DNA from: Methylobacterium sp. J-077
GTDB lineage: Bacteria > Pseudomonadota > Alphaproteobacteria > Rhizobiales > Beijerinckiaceae
DNA length: 64,000 bases
Reading direction: 5' to 3'
NCBI RefSeq assembly: GCF_022829365.1
Contig: NZ_JAKSYJ010000093.1
Location: forward strand, 148,909-212,908
Part shown: positions 43,490-52,434 of the stretch, in pieces
How the letters are laid out: each line of letters begins with the position of its first letter
Position numbering within the stretch: position 1 is the first letter of the stretch
Notes under the pieces: generated by a model
What the model was told of the DNA's origin: nothing
The model's database searches: none
What the model saw: only the letters and a program-made list of their open reading frames with translations
Program-made: the position numbers and the translations under genes

Positions 43490-45465
43490 CGCAGGAACTC
43501 CCTCGCACGCTCGATTTGCGCCTCGGTGTCGCTGAAGTCGTCCTGGTCCGACGGGTCGATGTGTGACCCGTAATAGTCGACCAGGAAGGCCCACCCCCTC
43601 ATCCGCTCGCGGCGGGCCATGATCTCGGTCATAGTCGCGAATGCGGAGGCCTCAAGGCGATAGCTGCGGATTTTGCGGCCCGCGACCTTCCGCGTGTCGA
43701 TCAACGTGAGGGCGAGCCCCACGAGCCTGAGCACCTGCCCAAGCTGCTGCATAGGCTTCCTCCGGAGGTCGGAGCGGATCTCGAAACCGAACAGGTTCTC
43801 CAGCGGTTTCCTGTTGTCGAGCATGAACTGTGCGAAGGCCTGCAGGTTGGCGGTCTCGATCACCGCCTCCGGATCGAACGATCCAGCCACACGACCGTCC
43901 TGCGTCTGCAGCCAAGCGTCGATCGGCGGAATGAGGCGGCCACGCTCGATCTCCGCTTGCCCCTCGGGGTGGGGGATCCGGGTGTGCGGATGCTCGCGCC
44001 AGAGCGGGATCAGGCGGAGGATCCGCACGAGGGCCGGCGCGAGGTCCTGCTCGGTGTCGCCGACGAAGCTCAGGTCTCTGTGCAACGGTGCGCTCCTGTC
44101 CGCCGGCATGGCCTCCGGCGGCAGGCGGGCGATCTTCTCGAACAAGCGGACCTGCTGCCTAAGCCGGCCGTCACGATCGAGCCGGATCAGCTCCGGTGTC
44201 GCCTCGGCGCGGTAGAAGAGCTTGAAGTTCGTGGCCTCGTAGGACCACTGAAGCGCCTCGCTCACGACCGCGCCGGCGTCGATCTGCCGTCGAACGTTCT
44301 CTGTTTCAACCTTCGTCAGGACGGGCGCCGCCAGGATCTTGGCCACGCGCTCCTCCTCGGCCAGCCCTGCCCCAAGCTTCAGGGCGATGTGACCACCGAA
44401 GCTCCTCTCGGGATCCCTGCTGACATGGACGAAGGTGCAGCCCTGGGCCTCCTTGTAGCGGATGTAGTTGCCCCGCAGGTTGTTCTTGGAGATCCGCTCG
44501 TCCGACTTGACCAGGGCCGCCAGTTCGATCAGCGGATCATCCTCGAGGAAGCGTGGTTTGCCGTCGTCGTCGAAGCCGTCGAGCAGGTCTTTGTAAAGCC
44601 CGGCCCGCAAGATGTCGTGCCGGACTACGTCGAGGTGCGTCTCGTAGTTGGAACGCCGGGACGTGATCCAGACCTTGATCGTACCGGGGTTCCGGACGCG
44701 CGCGAGCTGCTGGTCGAAGTCGAGATGCGTGTTGATCTCCGGCTCGCAGAAGCCGACCACCAGGTCCACGCGTTGGGCGTTGTCCGGAAACGTGATGTCC
44801 ACCCCCGTGCCGAGCGAGGGCGAGCACAGAATGACATCGTAGGTGAGGGCGCGCGCGGCGGCGTTTTCGATGAAATCCTGCGCCTCCGGCCTCCCGCTGG
44901 TGTCGCTCGTGATCATGATCACCCGTCTGGTCTCGCCGAACCGTTCACGGATGATCGCGTCGAGCTTGACGACCAGGTTCTTTGAGTTGGCGGGGACGAA
45001 GCAGCGCTTGCCGTCGGCGATCGCCTGCAGCAGGTCCTCGGCTAGATGTTCCTTGCTCTCGTAGAGCTCGATCAACTTGCGGTCAGGCGAGGGCGTCTCG
45101 TTGATCCATAGATAGCTAGGCTTGCTCGGACGCAGTACGCCGTCCGCGTCCGGAACGCTGACCATGCGGGCCAACGTATTTGTGGTGCGATAGGCCAAAT
45201 CGGCATCGAGTGCGACGACGTACTTCGCCGTTCGCACGAACTCACGCAGGATTTTGAAGTGTCGATCCTGCTTACCGCGGCCGACCATGGTGTCGGAGAA
45301 AAAGTGGCTGAGGAACTGCTCCGCCTCGTCGATGAGGACCATCTCGAAGGGCTCGTTAGCCTGGAGCAGATGCAGGCTGTCGGCGCAGATACCGAATCGT
45401 TTGGGCGTTTTCCGGCGCTTTTGGTGAGGCCTCGTCTTTGCGGGCTTTCTTGGCCTAGTCCTCAT
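43456..45465 (-). CDS. Plasmid-type replication protein, helicase C-terminal part (second half of split gene)
   Basis: A 669-residue ORF. It begins with a basic, non-conserved stretch and then RFGICADSLHLL and EMVLIDEAEQFLSHF, the DEAD-like Walker B of an SF2 helicase (D46-E-A-E49). Later segments resemble the second RecA-like domain: RVIMITSDTSG, DVILCSPSLGTGVDITF and FDQQLARVRNPGTIKVWI (Q-x-x-x-R-x-R type motif VI). The architecture matches the Herpes ori-binding-like / CyRepA1-type plasmid replication proteins. Walker A is in the preceding ORF, so the ATPase is split between motif I and motif II. Its ATG overlaps the upstream stop by 11 bases. The last residues are encoded by the repeat array. 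Confidence 0.7.
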   Translation of the reverse strand: MRTRPRKPAKTRPHQKRRKTPKRFGICADSLHLLQANEPFEMVLIDEAEQFLSHFFSDTMVGRGKQDRHFKILREFVRTAKYVVALDADLAYRTTNTLARMVSVPDADGVLRPSKPSYLWINETPSPDRKLIELYESKEHLAEDLLQAIADGKRCFVPANSKNLVVKLDAIIRERFGETRRVIMITSDTSGRPEAQDFIENAAARALTYDVILCSPSLGTGVDITFPDNAQRVDLVVGFCEPEINTHLDFDQQLARVRNPGTIKVWITSRRSNYETHLDVVRHDILRAGLYKDLLDGFDDDGKPRFLEDDPLIELAALVKSDERISKNNLRGNYIRYKEAQGCTFVHVSRDPERSFGGHIALKLGAGLAEEERVAKILAAPVLTKVETENVRRQIDAGAVVSEALQWSYEATNFKLFYRAEATPELIRLDRDGRLRQQVRLFEKIARLPPEAMPADRSAPLHRDLSFVGDTEQDLAPALVRILRLIPLWREHPHTRIPHPEGQAEIERGRLIPPIDAWLQTQDGRVAGSFDPEAVIETANLQAFAQFMLDNRKPLENLFGFEIRSDLRRKPMQQLGQVLRLVGLALTLIDTRKVAGRKIRSYRLEASAFATMTEIMARRERMRGWAFLVDYYGSHIDPSDQDDFSDTEAQIERAREFLRGTTGTFQEEV

Positions 45466-46651
45466 CGTCGGCCTTCAGGAAGGGACGCAGGGAGGTCGTG
45501 GGCCCGTTTGCTGTGCCGGATTGCTTGGTCTTGTCGAGATAGCAGTGCAAAATCAGCCGCCCGCAGCTGCCTCGGATTAGCGAGCGCCGATGGCCGACGA
45601 GCAGCACCGTCTTCACGTCCTTGCTCAGCCTCTTGAGGGCCTCGGTCTTGCCGGTGCCCTTGTCGCTGCGCACGAACGTGATGCCGGGCTGCAAGACGGC
45701 GGGCGCCGCCTGGCCGCGGACGATGCGGACCCGGCAACCAGCGAACGGCCCCTGGGTGGCCGCGCGGCCGTCCGGCTGAGCATTCGGGATCGACTGAGCC
45801 GCGGCGGCACCCGCGATGGCACGGGCCGTGTTGACGAACGCGTCGGGATCGTAGTCGTCACTACGCAGGATCTTAGGCCAGTAGCTCTTCGCGCAGGTCG
45901 AGCAGTACACGCCGTTCACGCCGTCGCGGTTCTGAATGATGAAGGCGCTTGCGGTCTCGTCCGGGTGTACGGGGCAATGTACTGAGGTCTTCGGCAGCAC
46001 GTCACACAACGGCATCTGCCGCCCGTCCTTTAGCTGTAGCTCCTGATTGAGGCGCAGCGCCACCATGGATCGCCGGCTGATGATCTCCGTGGCGGACAGG
46101 TCGGTGTCGAGGGGCAGGTTCGCGTCGGCGATCAGCTCCTTCATGAGCTCCGGACCGATCGTGCCGCCGACGTGGCACACTTGGGCTCCGCGGTGGCCGT
46201 AAAAGAGCCGGGCGGGGTCTGTGGCCGCCATGTCGCCACCAAGACGTCGCGCGAGGCCGCGGTTGATCCTTCTCATCACGCGCGAGTCCGTGATGGTCAC
46301 GCCCAACTCGAAGAGCACGCGGATACGATGATGATCCTGTGTATGCCGCACCGTCGTGTAGAATAGCAGCCCGTGCTGCTGGATGAGGGGGCTGTCGTGC
46401 GCGTCCTCGATCGTAAGGCCGTGATCGATGTCGACCGAGGCGACGTTGGTGGCCAGGAAATTGGCTTCATTCCGGGCTCCCTTTAGCTGAGCGCAATACC
46501 CTTGACCGCGCCTAATCCGCTCAGCGAACTCACCGGGAGTGACCGACACGTTCTCAAACCCGTGCGAGAACAATCCCGCGTCGCCGGCGATATTTTTGTC
46601 GATGAGGAGTGGATTGAAGGCGACATCAAGTCGCTTCACAGTGGTGGTCAT
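45455..46651 (-). CDS. Plasmid-type replication protein, PrimPol + zinc finger + helicase motif I (first half of split gene)
   Basis: A 398-residue ORF. Residues 60-165 look like an archaeo-eukaryotic primase (PrimPol) core: VASVDIDHG (Asp74/Asp76), HHRIRVLFELG and TDPARLFYGHRG. A zinc-finger segment follows (CPVHPDE ... VYCSTCAKSYW, with Cys226, His229, Cys250, Cys253). At residues 328-340 is Walker A RSDKGTGKTEALK, then TVLLVGHRRSLIR (motif Ia). The frame stops at 45455, before Walker B; the rest is in the next frame (a +1 shift would join the two). The ATG at 46651 is preferred over a TTG four codons upstream. Confidence 0.7.
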   Translation of the reverse strand: MTTTVKRLDVAFNPLLIDKNIAGDAGLFSHGFENVSVTPGEFAERIRRGQGYCAQLKGARNEANFLATNVASVDIDHGLTIEDAHDSPLIQQHGLLFYTTVRHTQDHHRIRVLFELGVTITDSRVMRRINRGLARRLGGDMAATDPARLFYGHRGAQVCHVGGTIGPELMKELIADANLPLDTDLSATEIISRRSMVALRLNQELQLKDGRQMPLCDVLPKTSVHCPVHPDETASAFIIQNRDGVNGVYCSTCAKSYWPKILRSDDYDPDAFVNTARAIAGAAAAQSIPNAQPDGRAATQGPFAGCRVRIVRGQAAPAVLQPGITFVRSDKGTGKTEALKRLSKDVKTVLLVGHRRSLIRGSCGRLILHCYLDKTKQSGTANGPTTSLRPFLKADDED

Positions 46652-46670
46652 AGTTAATCCCAAGCAGCGA

Positions 46671-46729
46671 GGGGTAATTTTTGGGTTTTCGACGATTATA
46701 GGGGCAAATACGCCGTGTATCGGGGTAAA
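46671..46729. promoter_or_regulatory. Direct GGGGYAA repeats upstream of the rep gene
   Basis: Three short direct repeats of GGGG(T/C)AA(A/T) at 46671, 46701 and 46722 lie immediately upstream of the minus-strand rep start, in an AT-richer stretch. They could be operator or iteron half-sites; short length makes chance possible. Confidence 0.35.
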
Positions 46730-46922
46730 ACGCTGAAGGCATCAAAGCTCTGGCAAATTTTTGCTCTAGCGGAAGATAATTAGTATATGATTGTCACCTG
46801 CCTCACGCGGACCAACGCAGGCGTCGAGATAAGACCATGCACCGCGCCCGTGCGTTACTACACTGAGCTGAAGCTAAGAATTCTTGGTGGCTCGTTTGAT
46901 CGGTGCTTGGCTGACCCGCCAA

Positions 46923-46966
46923 GCGATCTCGGCCTCAGACCTTTTGCGGTCTGAGGCCGAGATCGC
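46923..46966. terminator. Perfect 19-bp stem hairpin
   Basis: Arms 46923-46941 and 46948-46966 are perfectly complementary over 19 bases with the six-base loop TTTTGC. It lies between the rep gene (reading left) and the ORF at 47024 (also leftward), so it sits at the 3' end of the latter's transcript. No clear T-run follows on either strand, so termination is the simplest but not the only role; a replication-linked cruciform is possible. Confidence 0.6.
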
Positions 46967-47023
46967 GTGATGGATCGTTGTTGCGGCCCGCCAAACCTCA
47001 CGGTATGGCGGGCGCAAGGGCTA

Positions 47024-47302
47024 CTAGTCGAAGTCGAGATCTCGGCTCCAGAATAGATTCCTGAACATCGTCTTGGCTTCAGAGATCTCTAACTCGATCT
47101 GTTTCTCGCCGCTTTCGGCGCAGAGAACGAACGACTGGATCAGTCGATTGATTGCGTCTTTGGCTGAGATCGAAGTATCCCCGTAGCCGTATTTTTCGAT
47201 CATCGATCGAGCTCGCGGATCATACTCATCGAGGTACGTACCTGTCTGGCTAAGATCTTCGATATCATCGTCGATCGTTTTTGATTTGTCGACATCGTTC
47301 AT
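47024..47302 (-). CDS. Hypothetical protein, acidic
   Basis: A 92-residue acidic protein (MNDVDKSKTIDDDIEDLSQTG ...) with a predicted helical C-terminal half (KDAINRLIQSFVLCAESGEKQIELEISEAKTMF). The start at 47302 is chosen because the upstream extension in frame reads through sequence without a clear ribosome site. No family is recognised. It lies in the AT-richer island between the hairpin and another unknown ORF on the same strand and may be plasmid- or phage-derived. Confidence 0.5.
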   Translation of the reverse strand: MNDVDKSKTIDDDIEDLSQTGTYLDEYDPRARSMIEKYGYGDTSISAKDAINRLIQSFVLCAESGEKQIELEISEAKTMFRNLFWSRDLDFD

Positions 47303-47419
47303 ATCAATGTCCCGTTCGAGAATTATTATCGACGTATTACTGGTTAGGACCCCCTCAGTTTGGGTGCCCAAAGGTAAAGCATCGGCGTATATAGGCGCCA
47401 AGTTTGACTGTGCGGCTCG

Positions 47420-48058
47420 TCAGCTGACCGGTGCACGCCATGCTCTGGGCAGAGCGACGAGCGCCTCTTCGAATTTGAGAGAGCCCCGGCAGACCGTTTC
47501 GAAGCAGCTCCACATCGCGTCCGAGATCGTCGTCGGATCGACAGCCTCGAAATCGACCCGCTCGACGCCGGTGCCTTCACGAATGAACTCGTCCAGCCTC
47601 ATCACGTGCTGCCGCATCGGCAGATTGCCTAGCGGGCCTGGGGGCATCGCGAGCAACCCGCGGTAGCGCAGACCTTCTCCCGGATCGGAGTTGACCTCGT
47701 CCGGATTCTCCGACGCGTTCGGGAGATCGGCTGCGCCGATAAGCAGCGGTAAGACGTTCCTCCTTTTCCTGTTGGCTGGGTGGGGCCCGCGATTCGCGAA
47801 GATGCTGAGACGAAAATGGACCTTCAACACGGGATCACGGACCACGTCCGGAATCCGTCTTCTGTCCCTAGACGCGGCTGTTGGCGTGAGCGTCACAGAT
47901 CCGACTGACCAGCCGACCTCCGCTCTATCCTTGATCGCCTGTGCAAGCAGACCTATGCAGGAATCCAAATTGAGTTCGGGGAGGTCGATCGTTGTTTCAG
48001 ACCCAATGGGCCGCGTTTTCGGGATTTTTTCAATGTCGGAGATCTCGTCTTGGTTCAT
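47420..48058 (-). CDS. Hypothetical protein
   Basis: A 212-residue protein I do not recognise. It begins MNQDEISDIEKIPKTRPIG, contains a mixed beta-like middle (VGWSVGSVTLTPTAASRDRRRIPDVV, DPVLKVHFRLSIF) and ends RAWRAPVS. No signal peptide or membrane segment is seen. It shares strand with the small acidic ORF downstream (118-base gap). The 230 bases upstream (48059-48289) are AT-rich and contain no gene. Unknown accessory gene. Confidence 0.5.
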   Translation of the reverse strand: MNQDEISDIEKIPKTRPIGSETTIDLPELNLDSCIGLLAQAIKDRAEVGWSVGSVTLTPTAASRDRRRIPDVVRDPVLKVHFRLSIFANRGPHPANRKRRNVLPLLIGAADLPNASENPDEVNSDPGEGLRYRGLLAMPPGPLGNLPMRQHVMRLDEFIREGTGVERVDFEAVDPTTISDAMWSCFETVCRGSLKFEEALVALPRAWRAPVS

Positions 48059-48289
48059 GATATCATAATTCTCCGTATTTCATCTGCCGTACGATTGACG
48101 CGGATGAATATTGCTGAAACCGTTCACATTTCAGAATGTGTCGTTTTTATTTTCGAAACAGCAAGAAATCCGTTTCTCATCGCTGACAAAAAAATCTTTA
48201 TCTGTGTTGACGCCTGATTTGCAACGATAGAAACCACAAATAATGGTCAAAGTTTGATAGTATTATATCTAAAGGACGCCTATGGGCGG

Positions 48290-49698
48290 GTAATTACACA
48301 GGGGGTATCCGGCGACTGCGGCTGGCATAGTGCGGGTGTTCCCCTATTGCAGAGTTTGGATTTCGCTGATTCCTTCGTGGGATGGGGCGCAGCGATCTTG
48401 AGCGGTTGAGCCGCGAGGAGCTGATCGATCCTTCGACAGGCTCAGGATGAGGTGGTGCTGCAGCTGCAACGTCCGGACAAGATCTCGCGCACGTCCTCGA
48501 AGCCACCGTCGACCGCCCGTAAGGAGCGCCGCGAGCAGGCCAAGCCCGGGCACGAAGGCCACAACGGCGTGATGAGCGAGGATCCCGACGCGGTCGTCGA
48601 GCATCGTCCCGACCGCTGCGCGTGCTGCGGTGGCGCCCTGCACGAGGATCTTTCTGCCGAGGTCGTCAACGTCTCCGAGCGGATCGAGCTGCCGGCGGTG
48701 ATGCCGGTCGTCACTCAGCATCGACGGCTGGCCGTGCAGTGCCCGACCTGCGGGGCGCGCGTGGTCGCGCCGGTTCCGGAGGCCGCGCATGGCGGCCCGT
48801 TCGGCCCGCGGCTGCATGCGGTGGCGACCTATCTCTAGACGTTTCAGGCGCTGTCGTACGAACGGCTCCTGGCGGCCTTGTCGGATCTGTTCGGCCTGAC
48901 GCTCAGCCAGGGCGGGCTGATGAACCTGCTCCAGCGCGCGCAGGGCCGCTTCCGCTCCGGTCGCGAGAAGGCCGTGTCGACGCTACGCCGGGCCGCGGTG
49001 GTCGCCTCGGACGAGACCGGCGTGCGGATCGAGGGCAGCAACGCCCTCCATTGGGTGTTCCACGCGGCCGACGCGGTGGTGCACACGGCCTCGCCGACGC
49101 GGGGCACTGTCGTAGTGCGACAGATGATGGACGGCCACCGACCGGTGGTGTGGATCTCGGATCGCTACACCGCCCAGCAGGGTCATGCCGCCGAACACCA
49201 GACCTGCCTCGCCCATCTCGCCCGCGACGTCGCCTACGTCGTCGAGGCGAGCGACGATTCGGTGCCCTGGCGCCTGCGGCTCTGGCTGCAATCCGTGTTC
49301 GCTCTGGCCGAGCGCGTCACCACCTTGGCCACCTCGACACGCGCCGCCAAGCGCCGGAGCCTGGATCGACAACTCGGGGCCATCCTCGTCACATCGAGCC
49401 GCTGCGACCTGACCCGCGATCTGCAAGCCAAGATCGGCCGGGCCCGCGGTTAGCACCTGGTGTTCCTCGCCCACCCCGGCTCGGTCGAGCTGACCAACAA
49501 CGTCTCGGAGAGGCTGCTGCGTCCCTCCGTCATCCAGCGCAAGATGACTAACGGTTACCGCGCGATGTGGGCTGCCGAGGGCGAGGCCGCCATCCGCACC
49601 GTCGTCGATACCGCCCGCCTCACCGGTACCAGCCCGTTCGCCACCATCCTCAAAACCGTCAGCGCCCAAATCACGCCACCACAGGGGTGGGTAATTAC
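48290..49698. mobile_element. Decayed IS66-family insertion sequence
   Basis: The element encloses an IS66-type transposase remnant. Both suggested ends carry the 8-base palindrome GTAATTAC (48290-48297 and 49691-49698), with C/G-rich bases (ACAGGGGG / CCACCCC) next to it. Accessory tnpA/tnpB genes are absent, and flanking 8-base target duplications are not evident, so the copy is degenerate or its edges are imprecise. Confidence 0.65.
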
Positions 49699-49711
49699 GA
49701 TTTATGCGTAA
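48452..49711 (+). pseudogene. IS66-family transposase, broken by stops
   Basis: A single frame carries the IS66 transposase with two in-frame TAG codons at 48836-48838 and 49451-49453. The N-terminal part has the zinc-finger RPDRCACCGGAL ... VQCPTCGARV; the core has the DDE region (VVASDETGVRIEGSNALHWVFH, VWISDRYTAQQGHAAEHQTCLAHLARD) and the C-terminal Glu segment VELTNNVSERLLRPSVIQRKMTNGYRAMWA. Upstream of 48452 the homologous N-terminus (RSDLERLSREELID) is in another frame. It is non-functional. Confidence 0.88.
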
Positions 49712-50099
49712 GCTAAAGTTGAGGACTGGGCAGAGAAATGTGGTAAATTGGCCAACTGATTCAACTTGATGGATCGCTCGAACGCCAAAAACGAAACGCA
49801 TTTCGTTTTTCTTTAGCACTGATTCACAACCCTAACGCCTGTGGCGTGATCTGTTTGACCGATCCTGCGCTGAGAGCTGACGGACCATTTCCGACTGATG
49901 GACGGACATTTTGCGAAGATCGCTCCGCACCTGCTCCGTGTAGTGCGGTTCAAGAAGCGCGCGGGGGAGCGGCGCGGAATCAGCAGCATCGTTTACATCA
50001 TAACAACCCCCCAAATTTGCTTAAAGATAGATGACTCCGTCTATATCAGAAAATCTTTATCGCCTGGAATATTGTTCACTGAAATCTGTCTGTGCTTCA
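49712..50099. other. AT-rich intergenic region
   Basis: About 390 bases between the IS66 remnant and the next ORF. No gene, repeat or strong hairpin is recognised. Confidence 0.5.
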
Positions 50100-50795
50100 T
50101 TACTGAAGTTTAAGCTTATCTATCAGCCCGCCGTATTTAAGATTTTCGGGCTCTCCATCTTCCAGCTTCCTGAAGGCGGCACATTCACATAGGAATTCTA
50201 GTAATTCGATGCGTGGCCTAAATTTTTGAAAATTCTGATCGAAATATATAAGTGACAAACCGTCCATATCTAAAATGTGTTGAGCTTGCGCAGTGAAAAT
50301 CTCAGCATATTCATTTCGACGGCCTGCTCTACCATACTGGCGCCGAATCTGCTGTAAGCGATTGACTAGAACCACCTCTGCCGTTCTCATCACTGAAACT
50401 GCATTCACAAGAACGTTATAGTCATTTGTTGTATACGACTCCGCAACTCGGTTTGCCAGCAATTTGTCGAGTGAGTCTGCGGTAGACTTAAGTGCCTGGC
50501 TTAGTTTCTGAGTGTTTTTCCGGGCTTCAACAGGCGAGGTGTCGTTTTCTGTGTCGTCCCGCTCCATCCTCCAGAAATATACAAGGCTATCTAATCGATG
50601 GCATGCTGACGGTGGAATGGTCGGAAAAATCTGTTCGAGCTGCTCCACCTGCTCAGCACTGAAGCCACAATTAATGTACTTACCCGTTTGTTTTTCTGCA
50701 GCGGTCAAAATTTCTGCGAGCAACGGCGGTCGTAAGATGCCCCTGAATTCCGAGGTAGTAAGCCTACGCTGCGTTGTGCGGCCCAATCCCTTCAT
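50100..50795 (-). CDS. Hypothetical protein, AT-rich gene
   Basis: A 231-residue, probably mostly helical protein (LTTSEFRGILRPPLLAEILTAAEKQTGKYINCGF ... NTQKLSQALKSTADSLDKLLANRVAESY ... LVNRLQQIRRQYGRAGRRNEYAEIF). The gene is visibly AT-richer than the flanking chromosome and uses many A/T-ending codons, a sign of recent transfer. The ATG at 50795 follows GAAAGAG; an in-frame ATG 13 codons upstream is possible. No family is recognised. A role as plasmid, phage or defence cargo cannot be excluded. Confidence 0.55.
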   Translation of the reverse strand: MKGLGRTTQRRLTTSEFRGILRPPLLAEILTAAEKQTGKYINCGFSAEQVEQLEQIFPTIPPSACHRLDSLVYFWRMERDDTENDTSPVEARKNTQKLSQALKSTADSLDKLLANRVAESYTTNDYNVLVNAVSVMRTAEVVLVNRLQQIRRQYGRAGRRNEYAEIFTAQAQHILDMDGLSLIYFDQNFQKFRPRIELLEFLCECAAFRKLEDGEPENLKYGGLIDKLKLQ

Positions 50796-51062
50796 AACTA
50801 CTCTTTCCCTCGGTTCCCAGTCACATTCTGGCATATCGACATGGCGGATGGTCTCATAGCGGTACGCGCGATCTTAATTGGTTGTCAACGCGGCTGATTA
50901 AATGTCGAAAAACTTGATGATTTTTGATATTTTTTGATTAGACCTCCCAAATCAGTGAAGGTTCGGACGCCTTAAGATCATAGATCTATTCGGGCGATAG
51001 ATACATTTCCGCGACAATTTTGTGCCGCGCGACCGATCACTGCTCACGCAGAGGAGGATCCT

Positions 51063-51968
51063 GTGTCGAACGACGATACGGCCTACGTGCCGAATGCAAA
51101 CCTGACCGATGGTAGCGAGAGGTATGACAAAATCCTCGAAAATTTCCCGCTGGACAAGCGCGAGAACATTTTGGGTAACATCGCGATCATAGCGCGCATG
51201 CAGCGGAAAGAGACGGCAACGGCGATCGAGGTTGGGAAGGCTTTGATTGAGATCAAGAAGGTGTGCCGGGGCAAGAAAGGTAAATTTGACGAGATCTGTG
51301 ACGCTGCCGAGGTTACTCGTCGCATGATCCAGCATTTAATGAGGATCGCTAAGCATTTTTACGACATTCGCGACTGCGTCTGCGACATACCGCTCAATTT
51401 GCTCATCCGCCTCGCGGCGAAGGCGACGCCGAAGGCGCTCATCGAGTGGGTCATACAGGAAAAGCAGGCGGGTAGGTCGATCGATCTGACTGAACTGAAA
51501 GGCAAACTCGACGCGGTGTGCAAAAATAGATCTCCGAGCCCCGCGATCGACGAGTCGTCTTCGGAAAAGGCTGCCGAGATAGCTCCCGCTTCGACAACCG
51601 AGGTGGGGTCTTGCTCATCGCTATCGCATACCGCTCAAGTCAGCGACGAGTCGGCGGACGATGGCGCGACAATGTCGGACAGCACCGGCGATCCGATGAT
51701 AGCGGACGAGAGCAGCGAATGCGCGGCAGGTGTCGTGATGAGCGACGAGAGGCAGCCTCACGAGGGCCAGGTGCTTCAGCTTAAGGGGGGGACCCGGGAT
51801 GGCGCGCGAAAAGACGAGTCCGCTACGGCAGCGCATAACGCGGCTGATATGCTGATGAGCGAAGCCCCGATCGACCGGCACGAGCTGGCCGTCAAGCTCA
51901 AAGCGGCAGACGCGTTAGAGCTGAAAAAGCTGCTTATCGAGCGCTGCAACATGGCCGAGGCGGCGTAG
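51063..51968 (+). CDS. Hypothetical protein with DUF3102-like N-terminal helical domain
   Basis: A 301-residue protein. Residues about 45-110 (TATAIEVGKALIEIKKVCRGKKGKFDEICD, TRRMIQHLMRIAKHFYDIRD) resemble the HTH-like DUF3102 domain of plasmid/phage proteins (alternating long helix, Gly-Lys-Phe loop, then HxxRIA helix). The middle (residues 160-250) is low-complexity Ser/Asp/Glu; the C-terminus is helical (DALELKKLLIERCNM). A strong site GAGGAGG precedes the GTG start. No close function is known; a DNA-associated plasmid maintenance role is a guess. Confidence 0.55.
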   Translation: MSNDDTAYVPNANLTDGSERYDKILENFPLDKRENILGNIAIIARMQRKETATAIEVGKALIEIKKVCRGKKGKFDEICDAAEVTRRMIQHLMRIAKHFYDIRDCVCDIPLNLLIRLAAKATPKALIEWVIQEKQAGRSIDLTELKGKLDAVCKNRSPSPAIDESSSEKAAEIAPASTTEVGSCSSLSHTAQVSDESADDGATMSDSTGDPMIADESSECAAGVVMSDERQPHEGQVLQLKGGTRDGARKDESATAAHNAADMLMSEAPIDRHELAVKLKAADALELKKLLIERCNMAEAA

Positions 51969-52092
51969 TCCGAATGATCGCAACGGCCTGATCAACGACC
52001 TAGGCAGCTGAGGCGCAAAAACGATCTGCCTGGCCGCCTTCGATGGACCTCAAGAGGGGCGGGTGCGTCAAGCAACCCGCTCCAATCCGTAG

Positions 52093-52434
52093 ATGGCATA
52101 CATGACACGTGGAAGCCGACGCGTCCGCGACGATGGGCTATTTCCGTCCGAATCCGAGATCGCCCGGCGGCTCAGCCAAACACTGCAGGAATGGGCCGCG
52201 AAGGCCTACGTTCTCGAGCGTGACGGACTGCCACGCATCGATCCCTTGATGGGTGGTCGGTACTGGCCGGCGGTTCGCGCTTACTTCCATACACGACATG
52301 GTCTGTCCGTTAGCGCGGCACTCGCGCCTGATGGCTCGGAAGATCTCGATGCCCTCTCATCTCGACGCGCCCGGCCTGAAGCGTCGGCGCAACCCCAAGG
52401 GTGCCGACCGCATCTACTGGTTCGCGACCCATAA
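52093..52434 (+). CDS. Small protein accompanying the integrase (excisionase-like partner)
   Basis: A 113-residue ORF whose first 75 residues are distinctive: FPSESEIARRLSQTLQEWAAKAYVLERDGLPRIDPLMGGRYWPAVRAYFHTRHG. Similar short proteins regularly precede tyrosine recombinases of this family in related genomes and are probably DNA-binding partners. Its 3' part overlaps the integrase start in another frame by about 80-100 bases, so the true stop may be shared through close coupling. Confidence 0.55.
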   Translation: MAYMTRGSRRVRDDGLFPSESEIARRLSQTLQEWAAKAYVLERDGLPRIDPLMGGRYWPAVRAYFHTRHGLSVSAALAPDGSEDLDALSSRRARPEASAQPQGCRPHLLVRDP

